A stretch of 8,780 nt of DNA, taken from assembly GCA_964414425.1 (NCBI GenBank), contig CAYPWL010000067.1, positions 1-8,780 on the forward strand. Reading direction: 5' to 3'. This DNA comes from GYS-P2D sp964414425. Its GTDB lineage: Bacteria > Bacteroidota > Bacteroidia > Chitinophagales > Saprospiraceae. This document shows, piece by piece, positions 1 to 7,076 of the stretch. Under the pieces are notes generated by a model. It saw nothing but the letters and a program-made list of their open reading frames with translations. It was not told the origin of the DNA and did not search any database. Every line of letters starts with the position of its first letter. Positions within the stretch are counted from its first letter, which is position 1. The translations under genes were made by a program, and so were the position numbers.

Positions 1-108
1 CTCGCCGCGTCTTCTGCGCAATCCTAATGCAAATGCAACAGGTCTTTGGTAACCTGACGTAGTTTCTACTTGACTTACATAAGCCGAAAATTCTTCAGTC
101 GTATTCAT
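1..108 (-). CDS. N-terminal fragment of an unidentified protein, cut by the window edge
   Basis: An open frame starts at an ATG (positions 106-108, minus strand) and runs 36 codons off the left edge. The peptide begins MNTTEEFSAYVSQVE, continues through GYQRPVAFALGL and reaches a basic RRRR run at residues 31-34. It has no signal peptide or membrane segment. It lies 38 bases downstream of pyrF on the same strand with no terminator-like hairpin between, so it is probably the third gene of an mrp-pyrF operon. I do not recognise the family. The 'GYxxPVAFxLG' stretch reminded me faintly of some acyltransferase N-termini (DapD-like), but 36 residues cannot support a name. The open frame, ATG start and spacing make a real gene likely; the function is unknown. 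Confidence 0.5.
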   Translation of the reverse strand, partial: MNTTEEFSAYVSQVETTSGYQRPVAFALGLRRRRGE

Positions 109-146
109 GATGGTATGATTATAAAAGTGGCGAAAATAAATAGTTA

Positions 147-962
147 TTAGAAATCGATAAACTCTTGGATACTTGAGTTCAACTTAGTGGCCTCAATACT
201 TGCCTTTTCATCAAAATCAGCGAAGTCCGATGAAGCATAGATGATGCCTCTCGAGGAATTAATCAATAGACCATAGTCGTCGTTAGCGCCATATCGCAAT
301 GAGCGTTCAAGGTTACCTCCCTGCTTGCCAATACCTGGCATAAGAATAAAATGATCTGGAATTATATCTCTTATTGTCTTCAGATAATCGGGTTGGGTAG
401 CGCCAACAACAAACATGGTATTATCAATAGTACCGAAATCCTTGCAACGCTCAATAACTTGTTGATAAACCTTGCGACCATCTGATAAAGTCTGCATCTG
501 AAAATCATTGCTGCCTTTATTAGATGTCAGACCTAATATGATCACCCACTTATCCTCATAACCATAAAATGGCTCAAGCGAATCACTACCCATGTATGGC
601 GAAACCGTGATAGAATCAAAGTTATAGGTCTCAAAAAAAGTGCGAGCGTACAGCTTGGAGGTGTTACCGATATCCCCACGTTTCGCATCTGCGATAGTGA
701 ATATCTCATCAGGAATCAGAGCCATACTCTTCTCAAGACTTTGCCATCCTGCGCTACCCAATGATTCGTAAAAAGCAATGTTGAATTTATAGGCGACACA
801 GATATCCTTAGTCTGCTCGATAATTTTCCTGTTGAACTCATAAATCGGATCGTCGTAGTTCTTGACGATTTCTTCTGGCACTCTCTTTATATCAGTGTCA
901 AGACCAACACTAAGCATCGACTGTTTAGCTTTTATCTGTGCTATTAATGCACTTCTCTTCAT
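147..962 (-). CDS. pyrF: Orotidine 5'-phosphate decarboxylase, type 2 (PyrF)
   Basis: This enzyme removes CO2 from orotidine 5'-monophosphate to give UMP, the last step of de novo pyrimidine synthesis, in the cytosol. The 271 residues fit the longer 'type 2' branch of the family rather than the roughly 230-residue type 1. The substrate-binding LDTD is at residues 21-24, YKFN at 58-61 supplies a lysine, and the catalytic DAKRGDIGN motif at 92-100 carries the Asp-Lys-Asp arrangement (D92, K94, D97). The PGIG loop at 209-212 and NSSRGI at 235-240 are the expected phosphate-binding elements of the TIM barrel. Nothing looks damaged. It starts at ATG 12 bases after the mrp stop, so the two genes are probably co-transcribed. 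It ends in tandem TAA codons (positions 144-149). No functional link with mrp is obvious. Confidence 0.96.
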   Translation of the reverse strand: MKRSALIAQIKAKQSMLSVGLDTDIKRVPEEIVKNYDDPIYEFNRKIIEQTKDICVAYKFNIAFYESLGSAGWQSLEKSMALIPDEIFTIADAKRGDIGNTSKLYARTFFETYNFDSITVSPYMGSDSLEPFYGYEDKWVIILGLTSNKGSNDFQMQTLSDGRKVYQQVIERCKDFGTIDNTMFVVGATQPDYLKTIRDIIPDHFILMPGIGKQGGNLERSLRYGANDDYGLLINSSRGIIYASSDFADFDEKASIEATKLNSSIQEFIDF

Positions 963-974
963 GGTGTGAGATGA

Positions 975-2057
975 TTAGGTTTTTATTTCAACTTTTCTGG
1001 TCGGTTGATATAGCTCATGCCTCAACTTAACCTGCTGCAAGAACCTATCGGTCATTTTATCAAAGGTGGAAGCCAATTCTTTGTCTTCTCCCAGAGCAGC
1101 AGGCTTGCCATTATCACCTGCTTCCCGTACGGCTTGGACTAACGGAATCTGAGCAATAACTTCACTCATATACTTCTTGGCGAGCTTCTTAGCCCCACCT
1201 TTCCCAAAGATGAAATACTTATTGTCTGGCAGCTCTGCAGGCGTAAACCACGCCATGTTTTCTACGATTCCTATAATCGGGATGTTTACCGTATCCAATT
1301 TAAACATGTTGGACGCCTTGACTGCATCAGCAACGGCAACATCTTGAGGAGTAGTCACGATGACTGCACCAGTAATAGGAATAGACTGAATCAATGTGAG
1401 TTGTATATCACCCGTACCTGGGGGCAGATCGATGATTAAGTAATCAAGTTCTGGCCAGATACACTCATTGATAAATTGCTTGATCACACCGCTGAGCCGT
1501 GGACCTCTTAATACCACAGCTTGCTCTGGATCTACTATAAAACCTATCGAAATCAGATGTACACCATACTTCTCAATAGGGATCAACTTAGGCTTTCCAT
1601 ACACCTGCTGAACCTTTGGCTTAGCTCCTACCAGTTCAAACATAGTTGGCATACTCGGACCGTACAGATCTGCATCCATCAGACCAACCTTATGACCTTT
1701 GCGAGCAAGCTCTACAGCGAGATTAGCAGAGACTGTGGACTTACCAACACCTCCTTTACCTGAGGCTACGGCGATGACATTCTTCACCTGTGGCAGGACC
1801 GTCTTGTTACCTCCTTGACTCTTGGCAAAATGTATATGTACTTCTACATCCTTAAACTCGTCCTTGAGTAAAGCATAGCACTCCGCATTGATTGCAAACT
1901 TCGCTTCTTGTGGCAAGTCATTAACCTCCAGAGCAAAGAATATCTGCTTGTCCTGAATCTTCAATTCCTTTACCCGCTTGGCACTTACGATATCAAGACC
2001 TGTGTTGGGATCTTTGATATTTCGTAGGATATCGACAACCTTATTATTATCAATCAT
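975..2057 (-). CDS. mrp: Mrp/ApbC/NBP35-family P-loop ATPase, Fe-S cluster carrier
   Basis: Proteins of this family bind ATP and Fe-S clusters and are thought to hand clusters to target enzymes in the cytosol. Residues 1 to about 85 match the MIP18/DUF59 domain that precedes the ATPase in many Mrp proteins. The deviant Walker A, GKGGVGKST, is at 100-108 with the signature lysine K101 and the P-loop lysine K106. The switch I region MDADLYGPSMP spans 127-137, and the Walker B-like IIDLPPGTGD is at 208-217. The usual CxxC after the 'VENM' motif is absent: the sequence reads VENMAWFTPAELPDNKYFIFG from residue 265, and the protein's only cysteines are C60 and C199. From memory this WFTPAELP form is common in Bacteroidota homologues. 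At 360 residues the protein is full length. It is the first gene of the leftward operon, with pyrF 12 bases downstream. Confidence 0.95.
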   Translation of the reverse strand: MIDNNKVVDILRNIKDPNTGLDIVSAKRVKELKIQDKQIFFALEVNDLPQEAKFAINAECYALLKDEFKDVEVHIHFAKSQGGNKTVLPQVKNVIAVASGKGGVGKSTVSANLAVELARKGHKVGLMDADLYGPSMPTMFELVGAKPKVQQVYGKPKLIPIEKYGVHLISIGFIVDPEQAVVLRGPRLSGVIKQFINECIWPELDYLIIDLPPGTGDIQLTLIQSIPITGAVIVTTPQDVAVADAVKASNMFKLDTVNIPIIGIVENMAWFTPAELPDNKYFIFGKGGAKKLAKKYMSEVIAQIPLVQAVREAGDNGKPAALGEDKELASTFDKMTDRFLQQVKLRHELYQPTRKVEIKT

Positions 2058-2067
2058 AATTGAAGAA

Positions 2068-2075
2068 CAAATGTA
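2068..2075 (-). promoter_or_regulatory. Possible Bacteroidota -7 promoter box for mrp-pyrF
   Basis: The minus strand reads TACATTTG, an exact match to the Bacteroidota primary-sigma -7 consensus TAnnTTTG. It lies 10 bases upstream of the mrp ATG. I could not find a TTTG-like -33 element about 19-21 bases further upstream, and use of this box would leave a very short 5' leader. An 8-base motif with two free positions can arise by chance in AT-rich DNA, so this is only a candidate. Confidence 0.3.
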
Positions 2076-2218
2076 ATCAAGTGTAGTTGTTGTTTAGCCT
2101 CGATGGATTGATTATCGTTAGAAGTTGTTGAAGAATCCTAACTGCGAATTAAAATCAGTCGCTGACCAAAAAGAAAAGCATAGAATAGGCGTTATTTGCA
2201 CAATAATCAGGTGCAATA

Positions 2219-4201
2219 TTGAAGGTACATCGAGGCTTAGATCATTTACCAGTTTTTAAGGATGCAGTGCTGACCATAGGTACTTTTGATGGAGTTCATC
2301 ATGGGCATAGGACTATTATCAAACAAGTCATCGAAAAAGCCAAGAATACTGAGGGTGAAAGTATCCTCATGACCTTCGACCCTCATCCTCGTCAAGTTGT
2401 GTTTCCTAATGATGACAGTCTCCGTCTGTTGACGACGCTGGATGAAAAAATCAAACTATTAAGCGATACCGGATTAGATCACTTAGTAGTTGTCCCTTTC
2501 AATATTGCATTCTCTCAGATTAGCTCAACTGAGTATGTAGAGAAAATAATCATTGACAAGATTGGAGCTGCTCATGTGGTTATCGGTTATGATCACAAAT
2601 TCGGATTAAATCGAGGTGGCAACTTTGATTTCCTTAAAGAATATGCGCAAGCTGGTCACTTTGAATTAACTGAAATTCCTGAACAGCAGATTGCCGATCT
2701 CCGAGTGAGCTCGACTAAGATCAGAACCAATCTTATCTCCGGTAACATCAGTGAAGCCAATCAACAGCTATCTAATCCATACATCCTGAGTGGTATTATC
2801 ACCAAAGGTCTAAAGCTTGCTGGTGCGTTAGGATACCCTACTGCCAATATTGATATACAATCACAGGACAAGCTTATCCCGCGACTGGGCACTTATGCGG
2901 CAGAATGTCTGCTCAATGATCAGGTATACAATGGGATGGTATACATCGGAGAAGGAAAAACCCTGCAGTCGGAGCATCGCCTAAGTGTTGAGATGAATAT
3001 ATTTCATCAGTTCGACTATCAATTTTATGAAGACGAGCTTGAGATAAGACTTTTGTACTTTGTAAGGCCGGATCAAACCTTTGATAGTAAGGAGCAATTA
3101 ATATTCAATATTGATCAAGACAAATTGGATTGTCTCAATTTCTTTGAGGAGCGAGATTATTCTAATCAGTCAAGTTGCTGTATTGCCATACTTAATTACA
3201 ATGGAGCACATCATCTCGCCAACTATCTTCCATCTCTTTTACAGAGCTCGGAGGACTTTGATTTGGTAGTAATTGATAATGCATCAACAGATGAAAGCGT
3301 ATCCTTCCTCAAAAAGAAGTATCCAGAAGTCCAATTAATCGAACTTGACGAAAATCACGGCTTCGCTGGTGGGTATAATGAAGGTTTACGAAGTATAGCT
3401 CACAAGTATGTTGCTCTGGTTAACTCAGACATACGAGGCACTGATGGCTGGCTTGATACGCTAATCCAGGTATTAGATAACGAGCTTGATGTTTGCGCTG
3501 TACAGCCTAAGATCTTAGCCGATAAAACTCCCGATCATTTTGAGTATGCAGGTGCCTCTGGAGGATATATTGATCGTTACGGATTCCCATTTTGTAGAGG
3601 CAGAGTGTTCGATAATGTCGAGAAAGATGAGGGGCAATATGACTCAACCGAAGAGGTATTTTGGACATCTGGCGCTGCGATGGTTATGAGGACTTCTGTC
3701 TTCAAGAAGCTTGGAGGCTTGGATGCATCCTATTTCGCACATATGGAAGAAATTGATCTATGTTGGCGGATGAAGAAGTTGGGATACAAATTGAAGGTAG
3801 TCCCAAAATCTACTGTTTACCACTTGGGTGGTGGCACTTTGAATTATGGCAGTCAAAAAAAAACCTTCCTGAATTTCAGGAACAACTGGAAGATGTTGAT
3901 GACCAATACTTCTAAAGGTAGAATATGGAAAATCATCTTTACCCGTTCCCTTCTGGACGTCGCATACTTCTTTAAAAGCCTGTTATCTGGAAAACCCAAA
4001 CATGCGCTTGCTATTGTCAAGGCACACATAGCAGTTGTGAAACAAGTCAAAGAGCTGCGATCTAAGCGTCAAATCTTGAGTTATCAAACACAAAGATCTC
4101 AAGCAGTTGAAAATTTAACTGGTATGGCTGATGTACTATTGCCGTGGCAATACTTCATCAAAAAGAAAAAGATCTACTCCCAAATAACCCACAAATCATG
4201 A
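2219..4201 (+). CDS. ribF: Fusion: riboflavin kinase/FAD synthetase (RibF) + family-2 glycosyltransferase
   Basis: The first part (residues 1 to about 311) is a whole RibF, which phosphorylates riboflavin to FMN and adenylates FMN to FAD. The nucleotidyltransferase shows TIGTFDGVHHGH (19-30, HxGH type) and the SSTKIR motif; the kinase shows GYPTANI (205-211), NGMVYIG (238-244) and the probable catalytic glutamate E258. Only about ten residues later a whole GT-A glycosyltransferase begins: ILNYNG (324-329), DNASTD (353-358), NSD as the metal-binding DxD equivalent (402-404), and MEEIDLCWR (509-517) as the likely acceptor/base region. It ends in a basic amphipathic tail without a clear membrane span, and its sugar and acceptor are unknown. 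No in-frame ATG lies near the junction from which the second half could start alone. The start is TTG: an in-frame TAA sits at 2204-2206, and the next in-frame ATG (residue 52) would remove HxGH. The stop overlaps the next gene's ATG. Confidence 0.92.
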   Translation: MKVHRGLDHLPVFKDAVLTIGTFDGVHHGHRTIIKQVIEKAKNTEGESILMTFDPHPRQVVFPNDDSLRLLTTLDEKIKLLSDTGLDHLVVVPFNIAFSQISSTEYVEKIIIDKIGAAHVVIGYDHKFGLNRGGNFDFLKEYAQAGHFELTEIPEQQIADLRVSSTKIRTNLISGNISEANQQLSNPYILSGIITKGLKLAGALGYPTANIDIQSQDKLIPRLGTYAAECLLNDQVYNGMVYIGEGKTLQSEHRLSVEMNIFHQFDYQFYEDELEIRLLYFVRPDQTFDSKEQLIFNIDQDKLDCLNFFEERDYSNQSSCCIAILNYNGAHHLANYLPSLLQSSEDFDLVVIDNASTDESVSFLKKKYPEVQLIELDENHGFAGGYNEGLRSIAHKYVALVNSDIRGTDGWLDTLIQVLDNELDVCAVQPKILADKTPDHFEYAGASGGYIDRYGFPFCRGRVFDNVEKDEGQYDSTEEVFWTSGAAMVMRTSVFKKLGGLDASYFAHMEEIDLCWRMKKLGYKLKVVPKSTVYHLGGGTLNYGSQKKTFLNFRNNWKMLMTNTSKGRIWKIIFTRSLLDVAYFFKSLLSGKPKHALAIVKAHIAVVKQVKELRSKRQILSYQTQRSQAVENLTGMADVLLPWQYFIKKKKIYSQITHKS

Positions 4202-4905
4202 AGCTTGAGATACTATATGAAGACGATGACCTTATCGCAGTCAATAAGCCTGCTAATGTATTGACTGTACCAGATCGATTCGATCAGACGCTTGCAAATC
4301 TGCGTACGGTGTTGCGAAACAAGTATGGAGAGATCTTCATCGTCCATAGATTAGACAGGGAGACTTCTGGTGTCATGCTCTTTGCGCGAAATGCCGAAGC
4401 TCATAAGAATTTAAATGAAGCTTTTTCGGGGAGAGAGGTAGATAAAACGTATCTCGCTATAGCCCAAAAACCAGGATTCCCAACAGGGGTTATTGAAGAG
4501 AACATAGCAGAATCTACACGAGCCCCTGGACACTATGAAATCAGATCAAAAGGAAAATCAGCTATCACCGAATACGAGGTGGTTGAGACATTTAAAAACT
4601 ATGCTTTGCTCAAAGTAAAGATACTTACAGGCCGTACTCATCAGATCCGAGTACACTTGAAGCATATAGGAGCTCCTCTGTTAGTAGATAGTAAGTATGG
4701 TATGGCGGATGCATTTTATCTCTCATCTATTAAGCGATTGAGAAAACGTCCCGACCAAGAGCGTCCATTGATAAGTAGGTGCTCTCTACATGCACACATC
4801 ATAGAGCTAAAACATCCAACTACTGGAGAACAAATATCATTTACGGCGGAACCACCTAAAGATATGAGAGCGACCCTTAATCAGATGCGTAAGAATCTGA
4901 ACTGA
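4198..4905 (+). CDS. RluA-family RNA pseudouridine synthase
   Basis: The product isomerises uridine to pseudouridine in rRNA or tRNA. I place the start at the ATG at 4198, which overlaps the preceding stop as ATGA and gives the typical RluA beginning (MKLEILYEDDDLIAVNKPA). An ATG 54 bases upstream would add 18 residues encoded inside the preceding gene and unlike the family. From 4198 the protein has 235 residues. Motif II, HRLDRETSG, is at 50-58 with catalytic aspartate D53; GRTHQIRVHL at 145-154 and the LLVDSKYG turn at 161-168 are the other family signatures. There is no N-terminal S4 domain, so it resembles the short RluA/TruC-like forms more than RluD, but I cannot tell which RNA site it modifies. 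The overlap implies translational coupling to the RibF-glycosyltransferase gene. Confidence 0.93.
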   Translation: MKLEILYEDDDLIAVNKPANVLTVPDRFDQTLANLRTVLRNKYGEIFIVHRLDRETSGVMLFARNAEAHKNLNEAFSGREVDKTYLAIAQKPGFPTGVIEENIAESTRAPGHYEIRSKGKSAITEYEVVETFKNYALLKVKILTGRTHQIRVHLKHIGAPLLVDSKYGMADAFYLSSIKRLRKRPDQERPLISRCSLHAHIIELKHPTTGEQISFTAEPPKDMRATLNQMRKNLN

Positions 4906-4906
4906 C

Positions 4907-5467
4907 TTAATTGAGCAAATTAGATTTGGGCATCTCTGCGATTACGGTGTAGTGCCCGCCCTTGTTACGAGTAATCATCTTCCACAACTCTCCACTACGC
5001 TTCTTAAATGCATAATTCGCATCCATCTGCGTTATCATCCAAGAGCCGTATTCTAATTCATCGTCGAGTTGTCCAGCCGACCAACCGCTATACCCAAGGA
5101 AGAACTTAACATTATGTGATTCTATCAACTTGGATTCTATGAGGAACTTTAGTTTCTCATAGTCCCCACCCCAGTAAACTCCATCTATCACAGGTATGCT
5201 ATTATCCAAGATATCACCACGATCATGTATATAGTGCAAGGTGTCATGAGCCACAGGCCCACCTACATATACCTCCGCATCTATCTCGGGAAAATCATCT
5301 ATTAGGGTGTTAATCTTAGTGTTAAGGCGCTTATTCAAGATAAAACCAACAGTCCCCTCTGTTTCATGGTGATCAGTGATCAACACGGCTGCTCGACCAA
5401 AATTGGAATCTTCCATAAATGGTTGAGCTAATAGCACCGTTCCTTTTGTCACTGATCCTCGTTTCAT
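4907..5467 (-). CDS. YqgE/AlgH family protein (UPF0301, DUF179)
   Basis: The product is a small soluble protein of a widespread family with no settled biochemical role; AlgH in Pseudomonas was linked to alginate regulation. With the start at the ATG at 5465-5467 it has 186 residues, the family's usual size. Typical features are GTVLLAQPFMED near the N-terminus (9-20), FGRAAVLITDH (23-33), EGTVGFILNK (37-46), YVGGPV (67-72) and FFLGYSGWSAGQLDDEL (122-138). An upstream TTG at 5479 would add four residues (MERG), but the ATG is preferred because it overlaps the fabD stop as ATGA. It is the last gene of a folE-fabD-yqgE cluster and is probably translationally coupled to fabD. Its stop is one base from the convergent pseudouridine synthase stop, leaving no room for a terminator between them. 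Confidence 0.92.
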   Translation of the reverse strand: MKRGSVTKGTVLLAQPFMEDSNFGRAAVLITDHHETEGTVGFILNKRLNTKINTLIDDFPEIDAEVYVGGPVAHDTLHYIHDRGDILDNSIPVIDGVYWGGDYEKLKFLIESKLIESHNVKFFLGYSGWSAGQLDDELEYGSWMITQMDANYAFKKRSGELWKMITRNKGGHYTVIAEMPKSNLLN

Positions 5468-6348
5468 GCCTCTTTCCAAACTTCTGTATCGACGTCTCGA
5501 GAGACTTTGCGTACCATGCCCTGAAGGATTCTTCCCTTGCCTCCGATTTCAACGAATTGAGTGATGCCTGCACCGATCATATTTTGTATGGTCTGAGTCC
5601 ATCTAACCGGACTCGTCACTTGATCTATGATGTTTTGTTTGATTTCATCTCCATCGGTAACTGCCTCGGCTGTTACATTTTGATAGATAGGAATCTGTGC
5701 ATCACTAAATGAGATTGCCTCCACAGCCGCTGCAAATGGCTCAACTGCTGGCTCCATGAGTGGGCTATGAAATGCTCCTCCCACGCTTATCTCCAACGCT
5801 CGACGGGCGCCTTGCTCTTGGCAAACTGCAATGGCCTTATCAATTCCCTCTTTTGAACCAGAAATCACCAACTGGCCTGGGCAATTGTAATTAGCAGGTA
5901 CTACAACCTCAGGGATATTAGCACAGATCTTTTCTACAACATGATCTTCCATACCCAGTATAGCAGCCATAGTACTTGGGTTCTGCTCACACGCAGACTG
6001 CATTGCCTCAGCACGACTTTTCACAAGTGAAAGGCCATCCTCAAAGCTAATTACTCCACCAACCACCAAGGCGGTCAACTCTCCAAGAGAATGTCCTGCC
6101 AAAGCAGACGGTGATGGATGATCACCATGATACTTAGACCATACCAAATAGCTATGCAAAAATACCGCTGGTTGTGTATTGATGGTTTGCTTGAGTGCAT
6201 CCTCTGGACCTTCAAGCATAACCTTTCTGAGATCAAAGCCCAAGATCTCGTTTGCCTGTTCGAAGATCGTCCGGTAGTCCGCATTCAACTGCTCTCCCAT
6301 ACCAACAAACTGTGCCGCTTGGCCAGCAAATAAATATGCCTGTTTCAT
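5464..6348 (-). CDS. fabD: Malonyl-CoA:ACP transacylase (FabD)
   Basis: FabD moves malonyl groups from CoA to acyl carrier protein, supplying the extender for type II fatty-acid synthesis in the cytosol. The 294 residues are normal for a stand-alone enzyme. The nucleophile S87 lies in GHSLG (85-89), the carboxylate-binding arginine is R112 in SRAEAMQ, and the partner histidine is H194 in GAFHS. The N-terminal oxyanion loop reads FAGQAAQFVGMG (7-18), with alanine where most homologues have glycine after GQ; the glutamine itself is kept. Near the C-terminus VEIGGKGRIL replaces the common VExGPGxVL. These are substitutions, not signs of loss. The start ATG follows the folE stop by 12 bases, with an AAGGA-like ribosome site close to the ATG. 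The last codon runs into the yqgE start (ATGA). Confidence 0.96.
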   Translation of the reverse strand: MKQAYLFAGQAAQFVGMGEQLNADYRTIFEQANEILGFDLRKVMLEGPEDALKQTINTQPAVFLHSYLVWSKYHGDHPSPSALAGHSLGELTALVVGGVISFEDGLSLVKSRAEAMQSACEQNPSTMAAILGMEDHVVEKICANIPEVVVPANYNCPGQLVISGSKEGIDKAIAVCQEQGARRALEISVGGAFHSPLMEPAVEPFAAAVEAISFSDAQIPIYQNVTAEAVTDGDEIKQNIIDQVTSPVRWTQTIQNMIGAGITQFVEIGGKGRILQGMVRKVSRDVDTEVWKEA

Positions 6349-6360
6349 TGTCCTTCTAGT

Positions 6361-6957
6361 TTATCTCAATTTCGTACCTAATAGCGTAAGAAACTCAGTA
6401 CGAGTTTCGACATTCTTGAATTCTCCAGTAAATGCTGAGGTTGTCGTTACAGAGTTTTGTTTCTGTACGCCTCTCATCATCATGCACATATGCGCTGCTT
6501 CTATGACCACAGCCACTCCCAGTGGTTTTAGGGTTTCCTCGATACAATTCAGAATCTGATCTGTCAACCTCTCCTGCACCTGTAACCTTCTTGCAAATGC
6601 ATCTACGACTCTTGGAATTTTACTAAGACCAACAACTTGGCCATTGGGTATATAAGCCACATGTGCCTTGCCAAAGAATGGCAAAATGTGATGTTCACAC
6701 ATTGAGTAAACCTCTATATCCTTAACCAACACCATCTCGCTATAATCCTCCTTAAACAATGCCCCAGTTAGGATCTCTTTCGGATCAAGATCATAACCAT
6801 GGGTTAAGTATTGCATGGCCTTGGCTGCTCTCTCAGGAGTTTTAAGCAAGCCTTCCCGTTTAGGGTCTTCATTGATTAATGAAAGGACTGACTCGTAGTG
6901 TCCTTTTAACTCGTTGGTCTCTTTTACTGAGTATTCTTCTATTTTCTTATATCCCAT
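6361..6957 (-). CDS. folE: GTP cyclohydrolase I (FolE, zinc-dependent type IA)
   Basis: FolE converts GTP to 7,8-dihydroneopterin triphosphate, the entry to folate and other pterins, and acts in the cytosol as a toroidal oligomer. The 198-residue product carries the zinc ligands C87 and H90 in SMCEHHILPF (85-94) and C158 in HMCMMMRG (156-163). H89 and H156 correspond to the catalytic histidines of the family. GLSKIPRVVDAFARRLQVQE (110-129) and the QNSVTTTSAFTG stretch (167-178) are the other hallmark segments. The retained zinc cysteines make this the classical enzyme, not the cysteine-poor FolE2 type. The start is the ATG at 6955-6957; the upstream 119-base gap is shared with the divergent kinase gene. 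It is the first gene of the folE-fabD-yqgE cluster, and I see no riboswitch-like structure ahead of it. Confidence 0.96.
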   Translation of the reverse strand: MGYKKIEEYSVKETNELKGHYESVLSLINEDPKREGLLKTPERAAKAMQYLTHGYDLDPKEILTGALFKEDYSEMVLVKDIEVYSMCEHHILPFFGKAHVAYIPNGQVVGLSKIPRVVDAFARRLQVQERLTDQILNCIEETLKPLGVAVVIEAAHMCMMMRGVQKQNSVTTTSAFTGEFKNVETRTEFLTLLGTKLR

Positions 6958-7076
6958 CTCGACACAATTATACTATGCAATTATTTCTCCTTTTATGAAC
7001 AGGCGTTAAATCTAAAAGATTCGTGTATTCATCCTAAATTTCAAATAATGTTGAATTAGTCCAGTAGTTTTAGTTT

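Noticed and set aside
1521..1763. Open frame of 80 codons on the plus strand inside mrp
   Set aside because: It lies wholly antisense to a well-conserved ATPase domain and resembles no family.
2058..2218. FMN riboswitch ahead of the ribF fusion
   Set aside because: The 161-base gap shows none of the conserved FMN aptamer segments I could recognise, and ribF in this phylum is usually unregulated by one.
3853..4050. Open frame of 65 codons on the minus strand inside the glycosyltransferase half
   Set aside because: Antisense to conserved coding sequence; composition explained by the gene on the other strand.
4144..4197. Upstream ATG for the pseudouridine synthase
   Set aside because: It would place 18 residues of non-family sequence inside the preceding gene; the ATGA overlap at 4198 fits better.
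5419..5712. Open frame of 97 codons on the plus strand across the fabD/yqgE junction
   Set aside because: Antisense to two clear genes. Its cysteine-rich hydrophobic look comes from the reverse complement of FabD coding sequence.
6075..6333. Overlapping open frames on both strands within fabD
   Set aside because: Both cover the conserved catalytic GHSLG region of FabD in wrong frames; no homology seen.
7062..7069. TAGTTTTA as a -7 promoter box for the kinase
   Set aside because: It misses the final G of TAnnTTTG, lies only seven bases before the ATG, and has no -33 partner.
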